Positions 35,891 to 48,543 of a DNA stretch of 64,000 nt are shown piece by piece. The notes beneath the pieces are model-generated. The model did no database searches. It was not told the origin of the DNA and worked only from the letters and a program-made list of their open reading frames with translations. This stretch comes from Carallia brachiata (Eukaryota; Streptophyta; Magnoliopsida; Malpighiales; Rhizophoraceae), in assembly GCA_021464245.1 (NCBI GenBank), contig JADCRB010000007.1:3844532-3908531 (forward strand), written 5' to 3'. The stretch's first letter is position 1. Every line of letters begins with the position of its first letter. Both the position numbers and the translations under genes were made by a program.

Positions 35891-38800
35891 AAATTCTAGC
35901 ATGTCCAAAGGATATGAGAGAACATTCTGAAGCAGTGGAAGAACAAGTGCACGTTCCCCCCTGGAGGATCTGTAAATAATAGACAATGTCATCTGGATTA
36001 AGAAACTTTTTGCTGCCAGTAGAAATTGGTTTTTCTAGTCATTTAAGCTTTGTGATTAAGAATCAATTGATGTATGGAGGGTTATGTAGAGTGTCTACTT
36101 TCTAATTTAGGTTATAAATGCAAGTTTTTTGAGACCTTGATTTATACTTTTGATTAAATGGCCGTTTAGATGGTATAGTAAGTGCTATATTGTTTGAGAA
36201 AGATCCCTATAAAAGTTTTTCGCTGCTTGAAATACTGGTGCATTTGCGATTTAGAACTGTTAGATCATACTCAAACATAGTTCATTGCAAAACATAATGA
36301 CAAGAAAAGATTCATGTAACCAACCCCAACTAAATTTGGGATTAAGACTTTGTTGTTTTTGAAGTTGGTATTGGGGCATTTGGCTTAGAGATTCGCGGGG
36401 GAACATTAGATCATACAACATAGTAGAGTCTCTATCCTTTGTTTTATGGTTTTTCGAGGAGCTTTACTCGATATTCTATATCTACAAAACAATTATAGCA
36501 TACTTGTGGCTTTTGTTGCATTTGAGTTGGTTATGTTTTGATAGTCTCTAAGCATCATGTTGTTGACTATTGAATAAATTTGTGAAAATACTCGTATAAA
36601 AAATTCCATGTTATTATCAAATGATTATGATAAATGCCACTGCCATATTGTTTAAATAAATTTATCCACTGTGTGTGCAGTTGTTCAAGGATCTGATGTT
36701 TCAAAGCAGGATATCAGCAGTTTACCGTGTGTGCATGTTGATGCAATTGAATGTGATCAGAGCTGTGAAAATGTTATTTCAGATACCCTGCTGTTAACAG
36801 TGAGAGATAATATTGACATCAAAGAAGATAATTCTGGCACAGATGTTTCCCAATCAAACTTTGTGTCTCATGAGCAAGAATCTTATGCCAAAATAGAGAG
36901 CCACGAATCCAAAAGTTTTATTTCTAAATGGAAGGCAAGAATCTCATGCTGTGAAGTGCCTTTACCTGAGAAAATCTAGTTAAATTGTGCCTTTTCAGAT
37001 TGTCCATCCAGTGTACATCCTATTTTCATATAAGTACCAAATTAAACTTGGAATCTAGATTTTTTTTTTTTTTGCTGTTTATTTATGAGTAAATTCATTT
37101 TTCACTTTAATCTGAAAATTTCAGAGTGAGCCAATTGATATGCAAGCAGATGCTGTTGAAAGTATGAGTGAGAGTTCTCCATCAAGTCATGCCCCTGGTA
37201 TTGCAGAGGATGATGGTATTTTCCTTTCTTCATTTGCTGCATAATGCCTTTCCTTTGGACTTATGAGTCATGAGTGTTATATCTTACAACAGTTGCTGCT
37301 GCATGATTTCAGGTATGTTGGATGGTCACGCGTCAAATCATTGTCCTAATGACCCACAAATGGTATGGAATTTCATTGTAAGAATTGATAAGATTGGAAC
37401 GAAGAGTATTTTATCCTTGCTTAAAAGTATTGCAGATTTGATATTCTTAGATCTGATGCTTGCGTTCATGCGTTAATGCTTGGCATTGTTTTGGGTTTCT
37501 CATGTGTATTTGCTACCAAATGGCCCCTATATCCCTGTTCTTGTCTTTAATTGCATGGAGTTGTCCAGTGCACAAGCTGTGGCCCTAAAGCTGCAATCTT
37601 GTACAAGTGACATATTTGAAGAATTTTCATAGGAATTGTGGTGCTTTCATCATCAAATATTATTTGTAGGCATTTCAATGATTTGGCAGATTTATTACTA
37701 AATATAACGTGGCCTTACCTTTTACCATACCATATGCTCTAGTAGTTGTTTCATTGCACTTATTGCACTCTGTAGAAATGCCTATTTCCTTTCAGGGTTG
37801 AACCACAGGGTTGTGCTTCATCCTTAGCAGTTAATGAATGCTTCTTTTGCCTTGACCTAGGATAAGTGCTTCATTGTCATGCAATGTGAAATATATTGGT
37901 CACAAGTAAAATTTCTTTCTGGCTGATGCCTTTGTTGTATATGATGATCAGATTGATCTCTGACAATTTATGCTTGTACAATTTCCAGGATGATGTAAAT
38001 ATTGCAGTTGATTTTGTTTTATATCAGAATGACTATTATTCTGAATGCCTTGTAACGTTTTCTTCCAATGGCATAAAAATTGATGGTTTGACTTCACATG
38101 ATAGTCAAGGAAGTTTGAGCTTTGCATGGGGATTTGATGATATTATCCAAATTGAGTCGCAGCATCTTCAAAGGGTGAGTTTTGTTTATCTGTGGCAGCA
38201 CACTCTTGCGACATTTGGGCTTTGCTAGTCTATTAATATATGTCTTATGTTTTTGTTATATGTTCAGGTTGGAGCTGTCACAGTTAAGCTCCACATATTG
38301 TCAAAAGATGCAGTACAAGCTGATGCATACGGCACATCAGGTTGGTGACCTAACAGAGGAGTGCTTGCAATTTTTAATGAATAAAATCTAAGAATTGTTT
38401 ATTTTTATTTGTGTTGCTCTTTTTTTGGTTGCGTTTTGCATATCAGGTTGGTTGATGCATGTTTCTTGCAGTGTTTCTAGATAGCATGGATAATTGATCT
38501 TAGCTAGTAGTAAATTTTTGTGACCTCTTCTGTTATTTTAGGTCCCCTGAGGTTTGTGCAAACTAGGAACTAAAATTTTTGCTTTATTTGTTAATGAGCA
38601 CTCATTTTGAATGAGGCTATTGTGTATGGATATTTTTGAGGTTAAGAAAAACTTGCCTATCACTTAAAATTTTTACCTTGTTTATTTCTTGAAAGCTATT
38701 TGGTCTTATGATTCTTTGTTAAAAAGTTTCATCTTTTGAATTCGTGTTTTCAGCCGTTCTTTGGAGGTTCCTGGTCCTTGGTTATCTTATTTTATTTGTT

Positions 38801-41800
38801 ACTTTTCCCTCATCAGGTGTTGAGGAGTTGGAGTTTGCAGTTGTTGAGCCCAACTGGTGTGCGATGTGGGAACAGATTACATCTTTGAATGCAAAATACA
38901 TTGTCCTATGGTGTGTTGTGAATGAGTAAGTTCTACTGCATTTGTAATACTAAATGTTATCTGTGATATTCGTCATTGATATAAGTTATTATCCACAAAT
39001 GGATTTCTATTTGCTGAAGATTTAATGTGTACTCCCCCAAAGAAGATTGCGGATGACAGGCACAACTTCCTAGGTTTTAAAGCTGCATTGCTTTTGGAGG
39101 ATTGTAGTGATATCTGTGATATATTATTAAATTAATTTTATGTTCTATGAGCTGTTTTCTTTTATACGTCAGTTAATGTATGTAGATTAAGATTCATCTG
39201 ACTCATATACAAAACTTTATGCTTGAAAAGTCTATGGAGCTTGGTACGTATTTGGTTTACATGGACAATTTAGTGGCATATTAAACAGTTGGAGGCCTTA
39301 ATCATTCCAGAACTATGCTAAAATTTTTCTGTGAAGTTATCCCTTAAAATATCTATTGTGTCACTCTGTAGTGGGGTAAGATACCATGCTTTCGACAATC
39401 TGAAAACTTGAAAGAAGAATTATTTGGAAAAGCAGACTTCATGATCTTCACTTTTGGACAAAAAAGAATTTCTTTGATCAGTGTGTATTTAGTTGATTGG
39501 TGGAGATCAGCAACTAAATAAAAGCCCAAAACTAAAATGGAAACAATGGTGAGGAGTGCAGGCTGGGCTGGCATCTTTTTCTTTTTCAAAAACTCCTAAT
39601 ACAGTCTTGTGTCTTTTAATTTGTCTAAACTTTGCTGCATTTTCTATTATTTGCTCGCATTAGGGATGTTGCAATGGATGGAGGAGATGACTTATCTCGA
39701 CAAAAGCATTATTTTCCAAAGTGAGTGATATGTACCTATAAGCACCTTCACCTCTCTTCTCATTTGCCTGACCATGCTAAGCTGTGACTTCATCTTTCTT
39801 TTTCCATCTGTTATCTCGCCTTCTGCGAGATTATGTCCTTGGTTTATTAATGTGTCTGCTTATGTGTTTCTTCTTTTTAAGTCTCAACCCGCTTAGGTCA
39901 TTTTGATCACCAGCCTGATCTCTTTTTGGTAGTGTTTTAATTTTTCCAATTTATTCTGGGGGCGTTTTTTTTACTCTCCCCTTTTGTGCTTGCCATTCTT
40001 AGTTCTTTAGATTCAAAAATATCCTTGTACGTTTTCCTTTGGCACTATGGTTTTGTGTGTAATGGCAATGGTTCTGCTTGTGTTGCGTGACAAGATAGTA
40101 GATGGGATATTGCATTTTGCTCAAATAGTGAAGGATGGGGTGGTTTCTGTAGGGCTAAAATTTGAAATCTTAGCATCAGAAATGGAAAAAACGGGTAGGA
40201 GCTTTCCCCCTGTTCAGTTATTGATTATAGCTTGACTGTTTTGAAGATGCAATGCAGCTCTCCAGTTGTCCTGTCTACATGTGTGGCTGTGCATGCATTA
40301 TATTTTGTCCACTCATATGTTAAATTTTAGTATTAAAATGAGTGGTCTCTGGAAAAAAGTGTGCATTATTGTATTCTTTGAACTCTGAATATACAGCGCA
40401 GTTGAAATGGAGAATAAGTTTACAGACCCTGTTGATTAAACTTGTTACAGTTTATCACTGACTGATATCTGTGACCTTACAGTTTTGATGAGGCCTTTGA
40501 AGATGTTGTCTATCCAAAAGGGGATTCAGATGCAGTTTCCATTAGCAAGAGGGACGTTGACCTTTTACAGCCTGAGACATTCATCAATGATACTATTATT
40601 GACTTTTACATCAAGTAAGTTGGTTTGCAACTTATGCTTTCAATTGTGGCCTGGAATGAGTCCCAAATCATGCGAGGTGTTTTCAATGAACAGAAAACTG
40701 CTCTTCTTCTGCCTTTTCTTTTGATTTCAAGATTTCCGATGTCACTATGTTTTGGTGGTTGAATGCTTGAATTACAATGCAAAACTTAATTGATTTGTGT
40801 CATCCAAGTCAGATATTTATTAATAAAATGAGGTTAATTCCAATATGGATTCTCTATGATCGCCTACGATCTGTTTCTGCATTTGAATGCTTTGTTTATT
40901 TGCAGGTATCTAAAGGATCAGATTCCGCCTGAGGAAAAGCATAGGTTTCATTTTTTTAACAGCTTTTTCTTTCGGAAGCTTGCTGATCTAGACAAAGATC
41001 CATCTAGTGCTTCTGATGGTGGGGCTGCTTTTTTACGTGTTCATAAATGGACAAGGAAAGTGGATATATTTGGAAAAGACTATGTTTTCATCCCTGTAAA
41101 TTTCAAGTAAGAAAATGCCTTGAAACCTGTTTATTCTCATTGAGATGTAGTTCTATGAATTCATTGATGATGCCTTTTTGTGGCCTTTCATGTAATTACA
41201 GTCTTCACTGGAGTTTATTGGTAATATGTCATCCTGGTGAATTGGCTGGTTTTATAGGTAAGTTCTGCAGCATTTATGATGTCTGTCTGGACATAACTCC
41301 TTCAGTCTTATACTTTCAATAAATTTCAGATGAAAATTCAGGGAAGTCCCTCAGAGTTCCATGTGTATTGCATATGGATTCTATCAAAGGAACTCACGCA
41401 GGTCTCAAAAATCTTGTTCAAAGGTATTCTGAAGTTTCCTGAAGTCCTTTGTCTTATCTGCTATTTGTTTTGTGTCATGTTCAAGGTAATTTGGATATAT
41501 AAATAGTTATGTTCTGTGGATCTGTTGTAGCAGAATGATAAACAAGATTATGTTGTCTTGCCCTTGATGGAATAATTTATGTTATGCAAATTTCCAAGTC
41601 TTTCTCAGGCATTGATGCACTGAAAACAAAATTATCAAAAATATGGTTTACCTATTACCTTCATTGATGAACGACGCTGAAATTGTGTACAAAGATGTTC
41701 ATGCACACAGCAGTGCGTGCTATGAAATACTCATGCTGCAACAGTATTTTTCCCCACCAGTCTGCCAACATGCAGCTTTTATGACAAACTTTTCTGCTTT

Positions 41801-44800
41801 TGCCTCCTTTTCCTTGATAGTCTTTTTATTAGCACAACTTCTGTGCTTTCTAAATGTTACTCTTTGTTTGTGTTTACATGTCGTTGTCATAAATTGAAAT
41901 TGCAGTTACTTATGGGAGGAGTGGAAGGAGAGGCACAAGGAGACATCAGAAGACTTGTCTTTAAAGTTCCTGAATTTTCGGTTTGTTCCACTGGAGGTAT
42001 TGCCTGGTCTTCTTTAAAATATTGGCCAATTCAGAGTCTAGCATCAAAAAATACCATAAAAGCTGTCCTGGGAAATGCTGGGATAGATTTTATAAAGAGT
42101 GCAGTTTTAGACTCAGATAAAATACACAAATAAAATGTTCAAATGAATATAAAAGTGCAACCAATTGTCAATTTAGTGCAACCAAATTGACAAAATGTGC
42201 AACAACAAAAATAATTACATCATACCTCTTTATTTTATTTAACCAAATTTCAATTTAGTGCAACCAGATTAACAAAATGTAAAATAATAAAAATAAATAC
42301 ATTTGTCCTCTTTATTTTATTTTTGCACAAAGTTTCAAAGCAGTTACACTAAGTTAACGATTCGTCGCACTTTGACCCATAGTATGAACATTTTGTATGG
42401 GTCTAAAACTTTTTTGTTTTTATAAATTGCAAAAATTGCAATTCCTCCTCTGGGAATTCAATTTCTATATTTTTAATTAGGCTATTTACTTCTTGTATGG
42501 ATAGCATTGTCATTATGCCAGTGTGTCCTCTAGCAACAGGTACCAACCAATAATTGGGGAATAAGGAGAAAAGGAAGACAGGAAGGGAAAAGGCATTTGT
42601 CTTGCTATTGATATTCACAACTAAACAGAATCTGATAATATGCTTAATCTAGCATGATAATTGCTTCTGCGATTTCTTTTTTCCTTTATTTTTGACATGC
42701 CAAATACTCTTCAAACACAAAAGAAAAAGGGAAATCCTGCAAGTCTCTGCATGACAAAAACATGTTTTATACTTGTGTGGCAACATCATCCATTAATAAA
42801 TCAGCACCTTGGCCTCTGTTTCGGTGTTTGTGTGTGTGTTGCTTGGATGATGGTAAGTTGTTTTCATCTGAACTTTAGTTCGTTTTCATATCAGCTGCCA
42901 CAGCAGGAAAATTTGTATGATTGTGGCCTGTTCCTGCTACACTACTTGGAGCTGTTTTTGGTAGAGTCACCTGTGAATATCAGTCCTTTCAAGATAAATG
43001 AATTCTCCAAGTTTGTAAGTGCCTTTTACTCCATCAGAAGCTCTATAAATTCCATTTTGTCTCGTCTTCTGTCCAGACTTCTCTTTTTGGAAGGTTATCT
43101 AACCTGTCACTGATGTACTGTTTTGGGGTTAAAAAAGAGGAGAGTAGAGTGGTTGATTTGGAAGGGGTGTCTTCGTGTAATGGAAAGATTACTCTATCGT
43201 GACCTGGTAGTCATAGGTTGGAATCTTGGAAACAGCTTCTTTGCCTGAAGAACGAAGGGAAGATTGTGTGCATGGACCTTTCTCTAGAACCCACAAATGT
43301 GGGAGCCTCGTGCACTGGGTTGCCCCCAGAGTCGTTGATTTGTGGTCTATAGGATGTTAAGAGCATTCCTGACAACTAACTAATGTCATGCAGAGTCCTT
43401 GAATTATTTTGATATGTCTTGTCTATATATAATTCTGTTTCTGTTTTTATTGTGATTGTCAGCATCATCGTTGTAATTATTGTGGTTATTTTTATGCTTA
43501 TTTTAACAGCTTAGCATGGATTGGTTCCCCCCTTCTGAGGCCTCCCTCAAGCGTACAATTATTCAACGGCTGATTTCTGAGCTGCTTGAAAATCGCTCTT
43601 GGGAAGGTGATTGCAGTGATGAACCACAATATAATTCTTCAAAAGATAGTGAGAAAGAAACCAGAATGGACTTTGCTTCAGAGAGTTGCAGTTCAGCAAT
43701 ATCCTGTCACGGATATGTTTCAAATTGTGAAGCTGTGCAGGGGATTGAAATCACTTTATTAGAAACATCTTCTAAAAGAGATTCTGATTGTGTTAATGAT
43801 CCAGGATTGGTTCTCCGGGAGTTTTTTGAGCCAGGAGTTGGAGCAGGATCATTGTTTGCGCAATGTTCATCCTTTGACCAACCATCTTATGACCGTTTTG
43901 ATTGCGCTATGCCACAGACAGAGGTATTACACTTCAAAATGATTTTACACTCAATTTTTCCCTGCAAAGTAAAAGGCATTCTTTTTTTTTTTCCCTTAAT
44001 TTGAAAACGGAGCAAGATTTCAGAGCCTTCTGTTTTAGTTGTTGATGCTTCCTATCTTTTGGTACAATTATCTGCAAAAAAGCAACCAAGCTATTAAAGA
44101 AGCTGGTTGGCAAGTTTGTCCCCTTCCATGCTAAATCCAACCAGAAATTTTAGAACCATTGAAAAATTTTGGAAGTTTTTGTAGGATGAAAATTTCCAAA
44201 GCTTGTTTTACAGAGCTTCTTTTGCCCTGTACTCATATTGAACCTTATGCTTCTCAGGTGAAACATACTGTCTTCCTACTAAACTTGTGAAGCAATTCCT
44301 CTGATTAATAAACCTTTTAGATGCCTTAGCAACAAGATTGTGTGTATGTTGAGGCATGTGGATAATTCCACCGTGCTCTACTCTTCTTCTAATGTACGTA
44401 TTCTTAGAAAACCTATGAATGTTGGAGGAAAGGAAGGAGGAATAAAAAAACTATTTGTAACACATATTCTTTCGAAAGGCATAAGTTGCTGCATCATTGC
44501 CTTAGTCATTTGAAAATTTTCCCATATACTCAAACCTTTTGTGCCTCATTCTTGTTTTGTAGCAGGATTGTGCAGAAACTGAGGAGCAGCTTTTGTATTT
44601 CCCTTCTGGAGAAACTGTCATGCAGCAAATTGGTGGGTTAATGCCTCAAGTTGGTTCTGTTCCATATCCTTTCAGAGGTTTTGGGGGCAATTCATGCTGG
44701 AATCCAGGGTTTTCCATGCAAGGAGTGGATGACATTTCATCCTCAGAATCATCACTCTCGGAGTCCAGTGATTCAGATATAGGAATAATTGAGAACGGCC

Positions 44801-45195
44801 AGAATGGGGAGGATATAGTTCTATATCAAAAACAGAGCGTTGATCAGCAGAGATCTCTATCTGTGGAAGACACGGAGTGTTTAACGGAAACCCTTGCTTC
44901 TGCCTCGAGTGAGATGATGGGCGCTTCTGCCATTGAAGGTGCTGAAGATCCTGATAAGCTGCATCACAGCAATGAGAATGGAAATTTTGCAACTTGTCAG
45001 GATACTACAACTATATTGTTTTGTGAAATCTCTGACACAAGAGAAAAGGTATCTCCTAGAGTTTTGGAAAATGCAGAAGTCAATGGTAACAGTGTGCAAA
45101 CAATTGACGGTGATTTAATGGCAGAATCAGATGAAATGCAAGCTGGCAAAAGGCGTCGGCTGACCCTTTCCCTTGAGGGGGGTGGTCACGCTTGA
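34993..45195 (+). CDS. ULP2: ULP2-type SUMO-specific cysteine protease (C48 family)
   Basis: Peptidase that removes SUMO from nuclear proteins. Arabidopsis relatives are the ULP2-like SPF1/SPF2 (ASP1) proteases, which act in fertility and flowering. Sixteen exons: 34993-35131, 36681-36934, 37125-37215, 37313-37362, 37989-38174, 38268-38340, 38817-38925, 39664-39720, 40483-40614, 40906-41106, 41202-41257, 41330-41423, 41906-41996, 42895-43014, 43510-43923 and 44566-45195. Phases agree throughout, giving 898 aa (899 with the alternative exon 16 acceptor). Known plant members are a little over 900 aa. The protease domain is about residues 338-545, starting ISKRDVDLLQPETFINDTII. The catalytic set is complete: His433 (NLHWSL), Asp466 (HMDSIKGTH), Gln515 and Cys521 (QQENLYDCGLFLLHYLE). 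The N-terminal part (about 130-300) is a conserved beta-rich region. The Ser/Glu-rich C-terminal third is probably disordered. Intron 2 begins with GC, and exon 16 has a TAGCAG tandem acceptor. Start chosen as the first ATG of an open exon with conserved-looking text. Confidence 0.9.
35835..35887. repeat. Compound (GT)n(AG)n microsatellite in ULP2 intron 1
   Basis: Eight GT units run directly into about 18 AG units inside the 1.5-kb first intron. Confidence 0.95.
42171..42335. repeat. 82-bp tandem duplication in ULP2 intron 13
   Basis: ATTTAGTGCAACCAAATTGA at 42171 returns with small changes at 42253. Both units continue into a CCTCTTTATTTTATTT block. The units have diverged noticeably. No function is visible. 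Confidence 0.7.
43152..43342 (+). mobile_element. Au-type tRNA-derived SINE with 9-bp TSD in ULP2 intron 14
   Basis: The direct repeat GTTGATTTG (43152-43160 and 43334-43342) flanks a 173-bp insert. The tRNA-like head has a degenerate A box (GTGTAATGGAAAG) and B box (AGGTTGGAATC). It is followed by the hallmark Au-SINE body: GGAAACAGCTTCTTTGC, then a region ending in GTGGGAGCCTCGTGCACTGG and GTTGCCCCC. It is in the same orientation as the host gene, midway in the intron, and touches no splice site. Confidence 0.85.
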
Positions 45196-47003
45196 AGCTT
45201 GTCGAGGGGATCTCCATTTGCAATTTTGGATAGAGATGGAGCTTTCCAGTTTTTGTAGTCTGCCATTTGTAACATGTTATGTGTTACAAATTCTCACTTG
45301 ATGTTAATACGGCATTGTGTGAAATATTTTCAAACCTTACTGAGAATGGTGTCACTGTGAAAATTGTTGAGCGTAGACTTGGTCCATGAACAGATTGTAG
45401 AAAAAATTCATCACGTCGAATCAATTGATTACTTCAAGATGACCTGATTGGTTGGTTCTCTTCTAATTGGTTCGTTAATTTTGGATGTGTTACATGACGT
45501 GGCACTGTAAATCTGTTAAGTTTTCTTATGTGGAAAAAAAATCTTTTGCTATCTTCGATTTTTTTTTTTTTTTGTCTTTTTCTCTCTCTACGGTCAGACA
45601 AAAATCATTTTTTCTTCTTTGTTTCTTTTTTTTTGTCCTCACATCAAACTCATTCACCTTAGATACACCGTCCAACTTCTACCACCTAAAACTCTACCAA
45701 CGGCACCCAAAACTCCACTACCTTAGCCACCACTTTCTTCCACCAGCCACCACCAACATGATAGCCATGTATTTGGTTATGGGTCATGTCTCCACCATCA
45801 CCTTAGAGGGCATGGATGGACGTCAAGTTAGAAGGTTCAGCTTGGCTTTTCGTCAAACACTACCCCCGCATCATAATGAGCTCGTCCATGCACAAAACTT
45901 TTCCACTCTTTTTCTTCTCCAACACCGTTAGCAAGTAACACAAATACAAAAAAATCTTCCTAATAGAATTCAATCCCAACGATCAAATAAGACCTACTAA
46001 CTCCAAATCAACACTCCTTTTTGCCCCTTCCTCCTTTCTAGCGCATTACGTTTTTATTATATAACAATCTCTAAATTTTTCTCATAGCTAAAATGGGTCT
46101 TTACTTAACATTTCAGTTTGTAAGTAATACTTCTGACTCTACAATTATTAAATATTCAATACTTCTCTTGCAAATATGGATTTCAATGTGAGTTTTGTAT
46201 TCAAATGCTCAAATTGCTCGAAAGTGTCTTCAAAATTAATAAGATACACATCTTTTTATTTTTCCTTCTTATTTGTTTACTGATTTTACTCTTTAATTAT
46301 ATATGTTTATTAGGTAAGAGAATTTTATGAATTATCAATGCAAAAATCGAGAGTAAAGATTGAAAATTTTTCTTTATTTGTTCAAGATAATAGACTAATT
46401 GTTATTAACTTTTAGTTTCGAATAGTTTTGCTAGTATAATTTTTTTTGGACAACAATTGCCACATTGGTTGTGGCCTGGTGGAGGAGAGTGGTCATTGAA
46501 GTGGGCTAGTTTGGGTGGTAGTGTTGGGATTTGGGGTGGTGAGTTCAAGGTGCAGATGAGTTTTGAGTTTTGATAAGAGAAAGAACAGAGAAAGTGAAGA
46601 ACGCGAAAATCTGAATATTAATTGAAGAGAAAGAAAAGAATAAGGAGGAGAGAGAAAAGTTTTGGATATGTCAAACAAAAAAATTGTCAAAATTTTTTTT
46701 ATTCACGTAATAAATTTTAACTGACTTATAATACCACCTCAACTTACATGTAATTAGATAACAAAATATTTGACAAAAACAAAATAACTGATCCACGCAT
46801 AAATTTTTATTAACAGAAATATCCCCCATTAAACATATTTTAAATTAGTGAGCTATATTTTACTAATCTTATATACGACTTATCCCAGGAATATTCTCAC
46901 CCTCGGAACCCGGGCTTGGTCATCCTTCATCTGCGGTTGATGTGTTGGCAAGAGACTGCCGACAATTACATTCTTTGCTTTACCACTAACTTTTTCTGAA
47001 TTT
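45196..47003. other. ULP2 3' flank and gene-free sequence
   Basis: The first few hundred bases are the likely 3' untranslated region. The frame at 45485-45931 starts in a T-rich, CT-rich stretch, has low-complexity composition (a Phe/Ser/His-rich translation) and shows no family match, so it is not called. The rest has no visible gene. Confidence 0.5.
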
Positions 47004-47174
47004 CATCAGCCTATCCCTTTTTGCCGTTTCCTTTTATTTTTTTCCTTTGCTTTTCCTGGTAATGCTTTCTTCATATTAGCCTACAGGGTTTTTTTTCTTT
47101 TCTTTTTTTTGACAATTATTTACAGACATGAGCACCTCATTACAAAGCGTGATTGCTCAATGCCAGCTTTTAAA
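47004..47174. repeat. Displaced copy of the MSL 3' flank
   Basis: About 130 bp match 54787-54920 in the same orientation. Shared words include CTGGTAATGCTTTCTT, ATTAGCCTACAG and ACAGACATGAGCACCTCATT, ending in ATGCCAGCTTTTAAA. The copies differ by T-tract length and scattered substitutions. The partner lies just downstream of the MSL stop codon (minus strand), so this is a dispersed fragment of that gene's 3' region, 7.8 kb away. Confidence 0.8.
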
Positions 47175-48543
47175 TTTTTTCTTAGTATTTAAATAGTAGG
47201 ATTTGAAAAGGATAACCTTTTTCATGTAGATTTCTATCTAACTAATTAATAATCATTGACAATTTTTCTATAATGAAACAATCCTAAAAAAATATTGATA
47301 TTTTATGTTATTATTATTTCTAATTATTTAATTTTTTCAATAGTTATTCACATTAATTTCAAACTTTTATGAAATTATGAATTAAATTCTATAAATATTA
47401 ATATATATGGTTTTCTTAAATGATTGTAACATTATTTATTGTATCCATTATAGTTAGACTTTTTTTTTTTTTTTTTTGCATTAATCGAGTGTTATTTTAT
47501 CGTATCCATTAATCCATCGAGCAAAATATAACATTTTCAAAAATTTCAATAAAGTTTATTTTTCTATTTGTTCAAATTTTTTGTTTTCCATTTTGTCCAT
47601 ATAACACTTTGTTATGTTTTTCTCTGTTCGTCTTGTCACTGGACTCTCAGCCATTTTCATTCCTTTACTACAACCGTGATATAATAATACAATAATATTC
47701 TTCTCTCTCTTTCTCTTTCTCACATATATTTTCCATCTCACAAACGGGACTTGAATCCATATGTTAAGGTAATGGCTCGAAAATTCTTCATCACGACGTA
47801 AATTACGCATGCATCCTAAAAGCTTTTGCCCTTTTTCTTTAGTTATTTATTTAAGTAACTACGTTTTTTTTTTTTTGGGGGGGGGGGGTCTAAGAGCTTT
47901 TGTATCAAGTAAATTAACTCGAACCCGTAGATTATGATAATTTTTACCGTACGTTGAAATGTTTTTCCCACTTGAACTGAATAACAAAATTTTATGTTCT
48001 CAAACTTTTTGGAGTGCATGCAAATAGGAGATCACATTTTTGGTCACATTTATGCCCTTTAAACAGAACATGCTTCTCTCTTTCAATCTCAGGTTGTGTT
48101 TATTCTTGAGAAAATGCATTGTTTCTTTTTTTTACTTTTTTCTCTATTTATTTTTGAATAACTAATTTTTTAAATTGCAGATATATCATGTCGTTGATGA
48201 CAAGTTAAAAAGCTCTTTGGAAGGGGGATTTTTATTCTAACTCTATTTTTTTAATTGAGTGTAATTTACTCATAATTTTACATTATATAATAAATAAGGT
48301 CTACTTAAATAAAAAGATAAAAAATAATATTTAAATAGTATTAAATCATGAATTTAAAAAAATGAATAAAATTAATAAGCACCTTTTTAAAGATATCATA
48401 TTAATCTTGATCAGAGTTTATTAATATTATTCAACATTGCTACCGTCTAATTTTACATCAAAATTGATTAAAATCAGAAACCGATATCTAATACTATAAA
48501 ACATAAAGGGAAAACAAGTTTTTTTTTTTTTTTCAATCTATCA
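47175..48543. other. Gene-free A/T-rich region with T12/G12 run and a T15 tract
   Basis: At about 47865-47888 a run of 12 T is followed directly by 12 G, an unusual low-complexity block. At 48519-48533 there are 15 T, only 10 bp beyond the stop of the SRA-only gene. On the coding strand that is an A tract, as at the 3' end of a retrocopy. A MITE-like fragment lies at about 48255-48330. No gene was found. Confidence 0.6.

Noticed and set aside
45485..45931. 148-codon + strand frame after ULP2
   Set aside because: Starts in T-rich low-complexity DNA, has no conserved motif and no splice or promoter context.
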